Shown here piece by piece: positions 41,426 to 49,673 of a stretch of 56,503 bases of DNA. Both the position numbers and the translations under genes were made by a program. The DNA comes from Lachnospiraceae bacterium (GTDB taxonomy: Bacteria > Bacillota > Clostridia > Lachnospirales > Lachnospiraceae): contig JAIKWF010000102.1 in assembly GCA_024685005.1 (NCBI GenBank), positions 1 through 56,503 on the forward strand, given 5' to 3'. Each line of letters starts with the position of its first letter. Position 1 is the stretch's first letter. The notes beneath the pieces were generated by a model. The model made no database searches, had not been told where the DNA came from, and was given only the letters and a program-made list of their open reading frames with translations.

Positions 41426-42526
41426 ATGATTCATACACTCAGACAGATCCTGCAAGGCACAAAAGAAATGGATGAACACAGAAAATACCAGGGTATCAGC
41501 CTGATGTTTGCGCTGGTGCACTTTATGTTTGTGATCATGTTTTACTGTGTCGGCGTCAGAACCCTGTTCTATTACAATATCGGAGTGGTTGCATTCTATC
41601 TGCTCCTGATTTTCATCATCGAGCATCAGAAACGATACACACTGATTTTTATTTCCGCATTTGTTGAGATTCTGGTCCATTCCTCCATGGCATCTTTGAT
41701 GCTGGGATTTTCTCTGGGCTTCATGAATTATACCGTGGCGCTGGTGCCCATGAGCTTCTATATCGGATATACATTACCCTATATTAAGAAAAAACTGCTG
41801 GTGCCTCTGGCTTTTTCCCTCATTGTGATCCTGACTTATTTTACGGTCCTCTTTTCCTATCTGAAACGGGGAGCATACTATGCTGATGCTCTCAGCATAA
41901 AGCAACAGTCAGTGATCTTTTCCTTTAACAGCTTCCTCATATTCCTGTTTCTGGGCACCGTGGCATTTCTGTTTTCCGTGGAAGTGCGGTTTATGCAGTA
42001 TCATCTGGAAGAGGAGAATATCTCCCTTACAAAGATGGCAAATTTTGATGCTCTGACCCATCTTTTGAACAGACGGAGCATGAATATCCATCTGAAACAG
42101 ATCATGGATGAAATGGAGTTGCAGGAAGAGGATGAGCCCTTCTGCCTGATCATTGCGGATATTGACAATTTTAAAAAGGTAAATGACACCTACGGTCATT
42201 CCAAGGGTGATGAGGTTTTGGTGGAAGTGGCCAATGTGCTGCAGAGTAACGTAAGGGAAATGGATAAGGTCTGCAGATGGGGCGGTGAGGAAATGCTGAT
42301 CCTGCTTCGCAGCAATATGGAGACGGCCCGCTCGGTGGCCCAGAGGATCTGCTCGGATATGGCCATGACACAGATCGAGAACGGAGAAGATCCCATCAGC
42401 GTAACACTGACCTTGGGAGTATCCGAATATGCTCCGGGTGAGACGGTGCGCACCCTTATCGAGACCGCCGATCAGAGGCTGTACCGGGGGAAACATTCCG
42501 GCAAGAACTGCGTGGTATGGAATTAA
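41426..42526 (+). CDS. Membrane diguanylate cyclase (GGDEF, variant GGEEM)
   Basis: 366 residues: about six membrane helices (residues 25-200), then a GGDEF domain that makes cyclic di-GMP from two GTP. The domain opens FDALTHLLNRRSMN, has the metal-binding IIADIDNFKKVNDTYGHSKGDEVL, and the active-site loop reads GGEEM (286-290) instead of GGDEF/GGEEF. An inhibitory RxxD motif (REMD) lies five residues upstream. The phenylalanine-to-methionine change may reduce but need not abolish activity. AGAGG precedes the ATG. It lies just after the tRNA terminator, so expression may depend on read-through. Confidence 0.93.
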   Translation: MIHTLRQILQGTKEMDEHRKYQGISLMFALVHFMFVIMFYCVGVRTLFYYNIGVVAFYLLLIFIIEHQKRYTLIFISAFVEILVHSSMASLMLGFSLGFMNYTVALVPMSFYIGYTLPYIKKKLLVPLAFSLIVILTYFTVLFSYLKRGAYYADALSIKQQSVIFSFNSFLIFLFLGTVAFLFSVEVRFMQYHLEEENISLTKMANFDALTHLLNRRSMNIHLKQIMDEMELQEEDEPFCLIIADIDNFKKVNDTYGHSKGDEVLVEVANVLQSNVREMDKVCRWGGEEMLILLRSNMETARSVAQRICSDMAMTQIENGEDPISVTLTLGVSEYAPGETVRTLIETADQRLYRGKHSGKNCVVWN

Positions 42527-42550
42527 GAAAAAGGCAAATGCTTCCGATAT
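42524..42550 (+). promoter_or_regulatory. Sigma-28 (SigD) promoter of the calcium-binding protein gene
   Basis: TAAG (42524-42527), a 15-bp spacer and TCCGATAT (42543-42550): one base off in each box. The -35 overlaps the stop codon of the cyclase gene. Same geometry as at 29842. Confidence 0.85.
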
Positions 42551-42553
42551 TAT

Positions 42554-42569
42554 AATTGAGCGCTCAATT
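42554..42569. promoter_or_regulatory. 16-bp perfect palindrome at the transcription start, probable operator
   Basis: AATTGAGCGCTCAATT is a perfect palindrome directly after the -10 box, covering the predicted +1 of the sigma-28 transcript. Size and symmetry fit a dimeric repressor, for example TetR-like. There is no T tract, so it is not a terminator. Confidence 0.65.
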
Positions 42570-42590
42570 AAATATGAAGGAGGCAACAGT

Positions 42591-43664
42591 TTGAAAATCG
42601 ATTCCGCATTTGTAGGAATGGATTCCGCCAGAAGTTATGCTTCTGTAGCGCAGAGTACTACCCGGAGCGCCTATTTGACGGTATCGGGTATCGCCCAGGG
42701 AAGGGAAGAAACACAGCAGTCTTTTTCGGACTTTTTGGACAGATCCGCAAGAGAGGCGAAAGAGGAAGCCGCCGCAGACACTGAAAAAACCATCGGCGAA
42801 AGGACTGTATTTCAGACATCAACATCAGAAAGGACCACGCTCCTTCGGGAGCAGCAGGCACTAGAGCAGATCCGACAGGCCTGCATTTTGATCCTGATCC
42901 GCTGGCTGTACGGAAGCCTGCGGGAGCAAAGAGGGCAGGAAGGATCTGCGATCCGGCTTTCCGAAGGCGCCCGGCAGGACGCGGCTTCGGATGTCCGAAA
43001 TTACAGATACACGCAGCAGGAAAGCTTTTTTGCGGAAAGGGAAGATACATCCTTTTCCTCACAGGGACGGGTCATCACTTCCGACGGAAGGCAGATCGAC
43101 TTTTCTTTGGATCTTTCCATGAGCAGAAGATTTGTGGAGTATACGGGACTTACCACCCTCTCACGGGAGGTGGCTATGACAGATCCTCTGGTGATCAACC
43201 TGGATCTTCCCGTGGATACGCTTCCTGACCAGCACTTCAGTTTTGATATCGATTGCGACGGCGATCAGGAAGAGATCCGGTCTCTTTCCCCCGGCAGCGG
43301 TTTTCTGGCGCTGGATCAAAACGGAGACGGCAGAATCACGGACGGATCGGAGCTGTTCGGTACCCGGTCGGGAGACGGTTTTTCGGATCTGTCCCGTTAT
43401 GACGAGGACGGAAACGGCTGGATCGATGAAAATGACGGAGTATTTGACAAGCTGGTGATCTGGACGGGAGGCCCGGGAGAGGGCAGCATGTATACGTTAA
43501 AGAGTGCCGGAGTAGGGGCCATATGCCTGCAAAAGGCAGCCACGGACTTTACCCTTCGGGACGGAGCAAGCGGCGATATAACCGGTCAGATCCGATCCAC
43601 CGGAATTTTCCTCTATGAAAACGGAGGTGTAGGTACGGTGCAGCAGATCGACATGGCCGGATAA
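42591..43664 (+). CDS. Calcium-binding (EF-hand-like) protein of the sigma-28 regulon
   Basis: 357 residues from a TTG with AAGGAGG seven bases upstream. The N-terminal ~100 residues are polar and probably disordered; no signal peptide is seen. The C-terminal half contains three acidic loops (DIDCDGDQEE, DQNGDGRITDGSELFG, DEDGNGWIDENDGVF) followed by FDKLVIWTGGPG, a layout known from secreted calcium-binding and RTX-like proteins. Placement behind a sigma-28 promoter suggests a motility-linked or flagellum-exported surface protein; the missing Sec signal fits export by the flagellar apparatus, but that is inference. Confidence 0.75.
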   Translation: MKIDSAFVGMDSARSYASVAQSTTRSAYLTVSGIAQGREETQQSFSDFLDRSAREAKEEAAADTEKTIGERTVFQTSTSERTTLLREQQALEQIRQACILILIRWLYGSLREQRGQEGSAIRLSEGARQDAASDVRNYRYTQQESFFAEREDTSFSSQGRVITSDGRQIDFSLDLSMSRRFVEYTGLTTLSREVAMTDPLVINLDLPVDTLPDQHFSFDIDCDGDQEEIRSLSPGSGFLALDQNGDGRITDGSELFGTRSGDGFSDLSRYDEDGNGWIDENDGVFDKLVIWTGGPGEGSMYTLKSAGVGAICLQKAATDFTLRDGASGDITGQIRSTGIFLYENGGVGTVQQIDMAG

Positions 43665-43684
43665 AACGTGCGGGGATTTTGGAC

Positions 43685-43713
43685 TTTACCATGACTGAAA
43701 GGTGAAGTATAAT
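43685..43713 (+). promoter_or_regulatory. Promoter of the ddl-murF operon
   Basis: TTTACC (43685-43690), a 17-bp spacer and TATAAT (43708-43713). Transcription would start about 43720, placing the hairpin at 43736-43767 in the leader. Confidence 0.7.
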
Positions 43714-43735
43714 AGTACCCGGCAGATGAAAAACC

Positions 43736-43772
43736 AAGGCAAAGCGGCCTTCTTGCCGCTTTGCCTTTATTA
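43736..43772 (+). terminator. Terminator-like hairpin in the ddl leader
   Basis: AAGGCAAAGCGGC (43736-43748) pairs perfectly with GCCGCTTTGCCTT (43755-43767) around CTTCTT, followed by the weak tract TATTAT. It may end the calcium-binding-protein transcript, or act as an attenuator since it lies downstream of the ddl promoter. Confidence 0.75.
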
Positions 43773-43795
43773 TGTAGGAAAAGAGGAATAGTACT

Positions 43796-44830
43796 ATGAA
43801 GATCGTTGTTTTGGCCGGCGGAACCAGTACGGAAAGAGACGTATCGCTTGTGACCGGAAAGATGGTATATCAGGCGCTGAAGGAAAGAGGACACAATGTG
43901 ATCCTTTTGGACGTATTCCTGGGCTATCCGGGAGAGGATTACGATCAGGTTTTTGAGAAAAACGTAAGCTGGGATGATCGCATCGCAGCTATCAGCAAAG
44001 AAGATCCGGATATCGAGAGTATTAAGAAAAAAAGAGGCGGCAAAGGGTTCTTTGGCCCCCACGTGCTGCAGATCTGTCAGATGGCGGATATCGTATTCAT
44101 GGGTCTGCACGGTGCCAACGGTGAAGACGGTAAAGTACAGGCTACCCTGGATCTGTTTGAGATCAAATATACAGGATCCAACCCCTTGGGAGCCGCAGTC
44201 AGCATGGATAAAGGCATTTCCAAGCAGCTGTTCAGAGAACAGGGCATTCCTACCCCGGGAGGCATCATCTTAGAAAAGGGCAGCAGGCCGGATATGGACA
44301 AGATGCCTGCATTCCCCGTGGTAGTCAAGGTTACCAACGGCGGATCCAGCGTGGGAGTATATATGGCAAATGACGAAAAAGAACTGACCGAATCCATCGA
44401 GAAAGCCCATAAATACGAGGATACGGTCATTGTGGAGCAGTTCATCAAGGGTAGGGAGTTTTCCGTAGGCGTCATCGACGGAGAGCCTCTTCCCGTCATC
44501 GAGATCGTGCCGAAGGTGGGCTTTTACGATTATCAGAATAAATACCAGGCCGGCAGTACCGACGAATACTGTCCTGCGGATCTGCCCGCCGAAAAAAGTG
44601 AGCAGATGCAAACTTTGGCAAAGAAGGCTTATGATGCATTGCATATCGACTCTTATACGAGAGTGGACATGATGATGGATGAAAGCGGACAGATCTATGT
44701 GCTGGAAGCCAATACACTGCCGGGTATGACCCCGACCTCTCTGCTTCCGCAGGAAGCAGCTGTCATCGGCTATGACTTTGGCGCTCTTTGCGACAAGCTG
44801 ATCGAAGTATCCTTACGGAAGTGGGAGTAG
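43796..44830 (+). CDS. ddl: D-alanine--D-alanine ligase family enzyme
   Basis: 344 residues of the ATP-grasp superfamily, joining two D-alanines for the peptidoglycan stem. Signs are the N-terminal VVLAGGTSTERDVSLVTGKMV, GLHGANGEDGKVQATLDLFEIKYTGSNPLGAAVSMDKGISK, VVKVTNGGSSVGVYM, and the metal-binding end VDMMMDESGQIYVLEANTLPGMTPTSLLPQ. The S/E/R/K substrate motif residues (E in the STERD loop, YTGS) appear intact. AGAGG precedes the ATG. It is seven bases before murF, which uses its product. Confidence 0.94.
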   Translation: MKIVVLAGGTSTERDVSLVTGKMVYQALKERGHNVILLDVFLGYPGEDYDQVFEKNVSWDDRIAAISKEDPDIESIKKKRGGKGFFGPHVLQICQMADIVFMGLHGANGEDGKVQATLDLFEIKYTGSNPLGAAVSMDKGISKQLFREQGIPTPGGIILEKGSRPDMDKMPAFPVVVKVTNGGSSVGVYMANDEKELTESIEKAHKYEDTVIVEQFIKGREFSVGVIDGEPLPVIEIVPKVGFYDYQNKYQAGSTDEYCPADLPAEKSEQMQTLAKKAYDALHIDSYTRVDMMMDESGQIYVLEANTLPGMTPTSLLPQEAAVIGYDFGALCDKLIEVSLRKWE

Positions 44831-44837
44831 GAGCAGA

Positions 44838-46235
44838 ATGAAGAACTGTACACTGAGGAATATCACGAAAGCAGTTAGCGGGACTTACTTCGGGCCGGAA
44901 GAAAATCTGGACCGGGAGATTGAAAATGCCTGCTTTGATTCGCGAAAGATACAAAAGGACGGATTGTTTTTTGCTACCCGTGGAGAACGGACCAACGGCC
45001 ATGCCTTTTTAAAGGATATTTATGAAAAAGGTGCGCTGTGTGCCGTAACGGAGCGGGAAGTGACGAAGGAAGATCTGCCGGAAGGGATGGATGTTTCCGA
45101 GGTATCCTGCATTGTGGTGGAGGATGCTTTTATTGCCATTCGAAAGCTGGCAGCTTTTTACAGAAAGCAGCTTTGCGTTAAAGTAGTGGGGATCACGGGA
45201 AGCGTGGGTAAGACCAGCACCAAGGAAATGATCGCCGCCGTTCTTTCCGAGAAATACAATGTTTTAAAAACCGAGAAAAATCACAACAATGCCCTGGGGC
45301 TTTCACAGACTATTTTTGCCCTGCGCCCCGAACATGAAGTGGCGGTACTGGAAATGGGTATCAGCGATTTCGGGGAAATGGCACTTTTGGCCTCTGTGGC
45401 AAGACCGGACATCGGCGTGATCACCAATATCGGACAGTGTCATTTGGAGAATCTGGGTGACAGAGACGGAATCTTCCGCGCAAAAACGGAGTTTTTCGGT
45501 TATCTTCCTCCGGAGGGAAAAGTGGTGTTAAACGGCGGAGACGACCTTCTGGCCGCTGTAAAAAATGTTTGCGGCAGCAAACCCGTCTTTTACAACAAAG
45601 AAGGGGAATGCTACGCAACGGATATTGAAGAAAAGGGATTATTGGGAAGCAGCTGCATCATCCATACCGGGGAAGAGCAGATCCGGGCGGAGATTCCCAT
45701 TCCCGGCCGGCATCAGATCCTGAATGCCATGGCAGCAGCAAGCGTAGGAAAGCTTTTGGGGCTTTCCGGATCTCAGATCGAAGCGGGCATTCGCAAAACC
45801 GCAGTGATTGACGGAAGAAATAAGGTCATTGACATGGGCAGGTTCGTGGTGATCGATGACTGCTATAATGCAAATCCCGTTTCCATGAAAGCGGGTCTTG
45901 CGCTTTTAGACCAGGCAAAGGGCAGATCCGTTGCCGTGCTGGGCGATATGTTTGAGCTGGGTGATGGAGAAAGACAGCTGCACAGACAGGTGGGAGAAGC
46001 CATGGCACAGGAATCCATGCGGCCGGATGTGCTTGTCTGCATCGGAGATCTGGCAGCTTCCATTTACGAAGGCGCAGTGAGCGTTTCGGAAAAATATCTC
46101 TTTGCCACGAAAGAAGAGTTTTTGGAAAAGATGGAAACGATCCTTCAAACCGGAGATACCATCCTTGTGAAAGCATCCCATGGAATGGCCTTTGAGACCC
46201 TTGTACAGGAGATGAAAAAACGTTGCGAAGATTAA
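44838..46235 (+). CDS. murF: UDP-MurNAc-tripeptide--D-Ala-D-Ala ligase MurF
   Basis: 465 residues. N-terminal uridine-binding domain (CFDSRKIQKDGLFFATRGERTNGHAFL), central ATPase domain with GITGSVGKTSTKEMIAAVLSEKY and EKNHNNALGLSQTIF, and the C-terminal domain with AVIDGRNKVIDMGRFVVIDDCYNANPVSMKAGL are all in order. It completes the cytoplasmic peptidoglycan precursor by adding D-Ala-D-Ala made by the preceding gene. The 3' end overlaps the TTG start of the lipoprotein gene by 13 bp. Confidence 0.96.
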   Translation: MKNCTLRNITKAVSGTYFGPEENLDREIENACFDSRKIQKDGLFFATRGERTNGHAFLKDIYEKGALCAVTEREVTKEDLPEGMDVSEVSCIVVEDAFIAIRKLAAFYRKQLCVKVVGITGSVGKTSTKEMIAAVLSEKYNVLKTEKNHNNALGLSQTIFALRPEHEVAVLEMGISDFGEMALLASVARPDIGVITNIGQCHLENLGDRDGIFRAKTEFFGYLPPEGKVVLNGGDDLLAAVKNVCGSKPVFYNKEGECYATDIEEKGLLGSSCIIHTGEEQIRAEIPIPGRHQILNAMAAASVGKLLGLSGSQIEAGIRKTAVIDGRNKVIDMGRFVVIDDCYNANPVSMKAGLALLDQAKGRSVAVLGDMFELGDGERQLHRQVGEAMAQESMRPDVLVCIGDLAASIYEGAVSVSEKYLFATKEEFLEKMETILQTGDTILVKASHGMAFETLVQEMKKRCED

Positions 46236-47473
46236 TCACTCTGGGGATGCTCCTGCTGATGCTTGCTTTGGCGGGCTGCGGGGAAAACTCCGGCAGCGCC
46301 GGCAGCGGCAAAAAGGAAGAAACCCTTCGGCCGGAGGAAGAGGGCAGCGGGATGCGCGCTCTCAAGCGTCCGGATCAGGCATCGGATCTGCATATTTTTG
46401 TTGACACCCGGGGCTATTCCTGTGAGGACGAAAAGATCGCCTGGTTTGAGGGAGAGGACCTGGGAGGCAGCTTCCGGGTCATTCAGACAGAAGACCGGAC
46501 CGGAGGTTTTTCGGCCCCTCTGGAAAAGACGGGTTTCGTTTCGGAAAGCGGACTGCCCCTGTGGAAGGGGGATTTTTCCGCCCTGACGGAGGAAGGCACC
46601 TATTACCTTCAGGCGGCAGCTGTGGGAAGATCCGAGATCTTTACTGTATCAAAGTACCATTATGAATTGCAAAAAGATGAACTGACGGAAACCTGGGAAA
46701 AGGAACTTCGGGAAAAAAGTAAGCCAAGCCTTACGGATCAGGAACGTCTTGCGTTGTATGAAAGTCTCTATTTTGCAGGCGTGGCCTGCGAGCTTTATCC
46801 CAGACAGTCACCGACCACCGGGGAAGTGATCCGGCAGGTGCTTTCGGAGCAGATCCCGGAAAAGCCGGACAGGGATACGATGACAAAGGAAGCAGCATCT
46901 TTCCTCATAGCAGCCCTGACCCAGGGAACCTGCACCGGGGGAGAGGACAAAGAAAGGGAGCTGTTTGAAAAGAGCGCGAAAACCCTTTACGGCATCTTTT
47001 TTACCGGCGGGGCAAAGGGAGAGAATATGGCCGATGTCCGGGCAGCGGGAGCTATGTATAAGCTGACAGGGCAGCGGGGCTATGCCACCCTTCCGGAGGA
47101 ATATCTTTCGGACCTGAAGGATGTGGACCGGGAAAGCTTTCCCGTGTTTTTTTCTTACCTGACCACGAAAAAGACCGTGGATACGGAGCTGGGAAGCGAT
47201 CTGATGATGCTTTTGATCCGAACCTGCACGGAAATCTCGGAGCATGCGGGAAATATTCCCGAAAACCGGACGGAAGAAGGACTGCAGGAGGCGTATTATG
47301 AGGCGGATCTGCTGACACTGGCAGACAGCGTCCTTGTCAGCCGGGAATACAGGCTTGCCCGCAGCAGATTATGCCATGCCCAGGCCCTGAATCCGGCGGC
47401 TGCAAAGGAGCCGGAACTGATGACTTTAGCACAGCAGCTCCTGGTGATCTTCGGGGAAAACAGTCTTGAATAG
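46223..47473 (+). CDS. Lipoprotein with CelD_N-type Ig-like domain
   Basis: 416 residues from a TTG inside the end of murF (GGAG about 11 bases upstream). The signal MRRLITLGMLLLMLALAGC has a good lipobox (LAGC). Residues about 50-140 (LHIFVDTRGYSCEDEKIAWFEGEDLGGSFRVI; LPLWKGDFSALTEEGTYYLQA) match the Ig-like domain found before family-9 glycosidases. The helical remainder (about 270 residues) has no recognisable GH9 catalytic motifs and is shorter than a GH9 barrel. It may bind polysaccharide at the cell surface. Linked to ddl-murF by overlap, which suggests envelope function. Confidence 0.8.
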   Translation: MRRLITLGMLLLMLALAGCGENSGSAGSGKKEETLRPEEEGSGMRALKRPDQASDLHIFVDTRGYSCEDEKIAWFEGEDLGGSFRVIQTEDRTGGFSAPLEKTGFVSESGLPLWKGDFSALTEEGTYYLQAAAVGRSEIFTVSKYHYELQKDELTETWEKELREKSKPSLTDQERLALYESLYFAGVACELYPRQSPTTGEVIRQVLSEQIPEKPDRDTMTKEAASFLIAALTQGTCTGGEDKERELFEKSAKTLYGIFFTGGAKGENMADVRAAGAMYKLTGQRGYATLPEEYLSDLKDVDRESFPVFFSYLTTKKTVDTELGSDLMMLLIRTCTEISEHAGNIPENRTEEGLQEAYYEADLLTLADSVLVSREYRLARSRLCHAQALNPAAAKEPELMTLAQQLLVIFGENSLE

Positions 47474-47495
47474 CAGACGCTTTATGGGATATAAT
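47466..47495 (+). promoter_or_regulatory. Promoter of the GH13 amylase gene
   Basis: TTGAAT (47466-47471), an 18-bp spacer and TATAAT (47490-47495). The -35 overlaps the last codons of the lipoprotein gene. Confidence 0.65.
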
Positions 47496-47534
47496 AGATG
47501 ATATATCAGTAGCGTTCCGAGGTGACGTATTTAG

Positions 47535-49649
47535 ATGGATTATGTACAGTTCCAACAGGCGGAAAAGAACCAGCATTACTTTATGTCGATGCGGCCTGTT
47601 TTCAATAAAAAAGCGCTGTTTACGGACATGACCGAGAACTACCTGGATCCTTCGGAGCCGGAGCCTTTTTCAAGGGTGAAGATCCGCTTCAGGACAGGCA
47701 GGAACAATGTGGACTTCGTATTTTTGGCCCACAATGCCCACAAGCATCTGATGAAACTGGCGCTGCGGGAAGGGGAATTCGATTATTACGAGATCGAAGT
47801 GCCTCTGGAAAATGAGATATTCGCTTATTATTTCGAGATCAAGGTCGGAAAACTGACCTGCTTTTATGATATCAGAGGAGCGGTGAAAGAAGTACAGGAC
47901 TACTACTTCTTTCGACTGATCCCCGGGTTTAAGGTGCCTGACTGGGCCAAAGGTGCGGTCATGTACCAGATCTATGTGGACAGATTTTTTAACGGAGATC
48001 CCACCAACGATGTGCTGGACCACGAGTATTCCTATATCGGTGATCATGTATCCGGCGTAAAAGACTGGGGTAAATATCCTGCCGCAATGGGTGTTCGTGA
48101 GTTCTACGGAGGAGATCTGCAGGGCGTTCTCAATAAGATGGATTATCTGCAGGGATTGGGGATCGACGTGATCTATTTTAACCCTATCTTTGTTTCCCCT
48201 TCCAATCATAAATACGACATTCAGGATTATGACTATATTGATCCCCACATCGGTAAGATCGTGGACGATCAGGGGCAGCTTTTGCCCGAAGGCTGCAATG
48301 AGAACCGTCAGGCCACCCGCTATATCAACCGGGTAGCCAACAAAAAGAACCTGGAAGCCTCCAACGAGCTGTTTGCAAAGCTGGTGGAAGAGGCCCACAG
48401 AAGAGGGATCAAAGTGATCCTTGACGGCGTGTTCAATCACTGCGGTTCCTTTAACAAGTGGATGGATAAGGAGCGGATCTATGAGGATTTTGAAGGCTAT
48501 CCCAAGGGAGCCTTTGTATCCGCGGACAGCCCTTACCGGAACTATTTCGAATTTTTCCATCCGGATCAGTGGCCCTACAACAATTCCTATGACGGATGGT
48601 GGGGACACGATACCCTGCCGAAGCTGAATTATGAAGGATCCCGGGAACTGTATGAGTATGTGCTCCAGATCGCCAAAAAGTGGGTATCCCCTCCGTATAA
48701 TGCCGACGGCTGGAGACTTGACGTGGCAGCGGATCTGGGACACAGTCCGGAGACCAACCACAGATTCTGGAAGGATTTCCACAATGCGGTAAGAGAAGCC
48801 AATCCCAATGCCATTGTTCTGGCTGAACACTACGGCTCGCCCAGAGACTGGATCGATAACGGGGAATGGGATACCGTAATGAACTATGATGCTTTTATGG
48901 AGCCTGTCACCTGGTTTTTGACGGGAATGCAAAAGCACAGCGACGATTACAGAGAGGATCTTTTGGGGAATGCCGACAGTTTCTGGGGAGCCATGATCCA
49001 CCACGGAGCCGCCCTGGCCATGTCTTCTTCCCTTTGCTCCATGAATGAGCTGTCCAACCACGACCATTCCCGGTTTTTGACCAGGACCAACAAAAAGGTG
49101 GGCAGGGTAAACACCCTGGGAAGCGAGGCAGCGGGAGCCGATATCAACAAAGCCGTAATGCGGGAAGCCGTGATGATCCAGATGACCTGGCCCGGCGCAC
49201 CCACCATCTATTACGGAGATGAGGCTGGTGTCTGCGGATTTACGGACCCGGATAACAGAAGAACTTACCCCTGGGGATATGAAGATCACGAGATGATCGA
49301 TTTCCACAGGCTGATGATACGGATCAGAAAAGAGAACCCTGAATTTTTAAGAGGATCTTTGAAAAAAGAGTACGCGGATTACAACGTGATCTCCTACAGC
49401 CGTTTTAACCGGGAGGAAGGGAGCCTTGTTCTGATCAACAACAATGATCATGAGATCACCTGCACTGTGTCGGTATGGGATATGGGAGCTCCCATGGAAG
49501 GCCACCTGAAGCGGATCGCCATGACAGACAGCAGCGGATTTACATCGGAGCCGGTGCTGCTGCCCATAAAGTCCGGTAAAGTAGAGATCCGGATCGGAGC
49601 CACCGGAGGCGCCATACTGAAATACCGGGCAGGAGAACGACAGGTTTGA
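47535..49649 (+). CDS. GH13 alpha-amylase-family enzyme (neopullulanase/cyclomaltodextrinase-like)
   Basis: 704 residues without signal peptide, so intracellular. An N-terminal beta-sandwich of about 130 residues precedes the (beta/alpha)8 barrel that begins WAKGAVMYQIYVDRFFNGDPTND. Catalytic regions: GVFNHCG (region I), DGWRLDVAADLG with nucleophile Asp (region II), AIVLAEHYGSPRDW with acid Glu (region III) and NELSNHDHSRF with the transition-state Asp (region IV). It should hydrolyse imported maltodextrins or cyclodextrins. No transporter or regulator for sugars lies next to it. Confidence 0.93.
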   Translation: MDYVQFQQAEKNQHYFMSMRPVFNKKALFTDMTENYLDPSEPEPFSRVKIRFRTGRNNVDFVFLAHNAHKHLMKLALREGEFDYYEIEVPLENEIFAYYFEIKVGKLTCFYDIRGAVKEVQDYYFFRLIPGFKVPDWAKGAVMYQIYVDRFFNGDPTNDVLDHEYSYIGDHVSGVKDWGKYPAAMGVREFYGGDLQGVLNKMDYLQGLGIDVIYFNPIFVSPSNHKYDIQDYDYIDPHIGKIVDDQGQLLPEGCNENRQATRYINRVANKKNLEASNELFAKLVEEAHRRGIKVILDGVFNHCGSFNKWMDKERIYEDFEGYPKGAFVSADSPYRNYFEFFHPDQWPYNNSYDGWWGHDTLPKLNYEGSRELYEYVLQIAKKWVSPPYNADGWRLDVAADLGHSPETNHRFWKDFHNAVREANPNAIVLAEHYGSPRDWIDNGEWDTVMNYDAFMEPVTWFLTGMQKHSDDYREDLLGNADSFWGAMIHHGAALAMSSSLCSMNELSNHDHSRFLTRTNKKVGRVNTLGSEAAGADINKAVMREAVMIQMTWPGAPTIYYGDEAGVCGFTDPDNRRTYPWGYEDHEMIDFHRLMIRIRKENPEFLRGSLKKEYADYNVISYSRFNREEGSLVLINNNDHEITCTVSVWDMGAPMEGHLKRIAMTDSSGFTSEPVLLPIKSGKVEIRIGATGGAILKYRAGERQV

Positions 49650-49673
49650 AACAAAGCCGGAAAAGAGGATAAA

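Noticed and set aside
41288-41430. Integration site of a mobile element at tRNA-Pro
   Set aside because: No integrase gene, no direct repeat of the tRNA 3' end and no phage-like genes nearby.
47670-49307. Long minus-strand open frame (545 codons) opposite the amylase gene
   Set aside because: The plus strand encodes a complete GH13 enzyme with all catalytic motifs; the reverse frame has no family motif and is a codon-bias shadow. The same reasoning applies to the large reverse frames at 7000-8433, 30324-31319, 32019-32843, 36021-37019 and 53984-54985.
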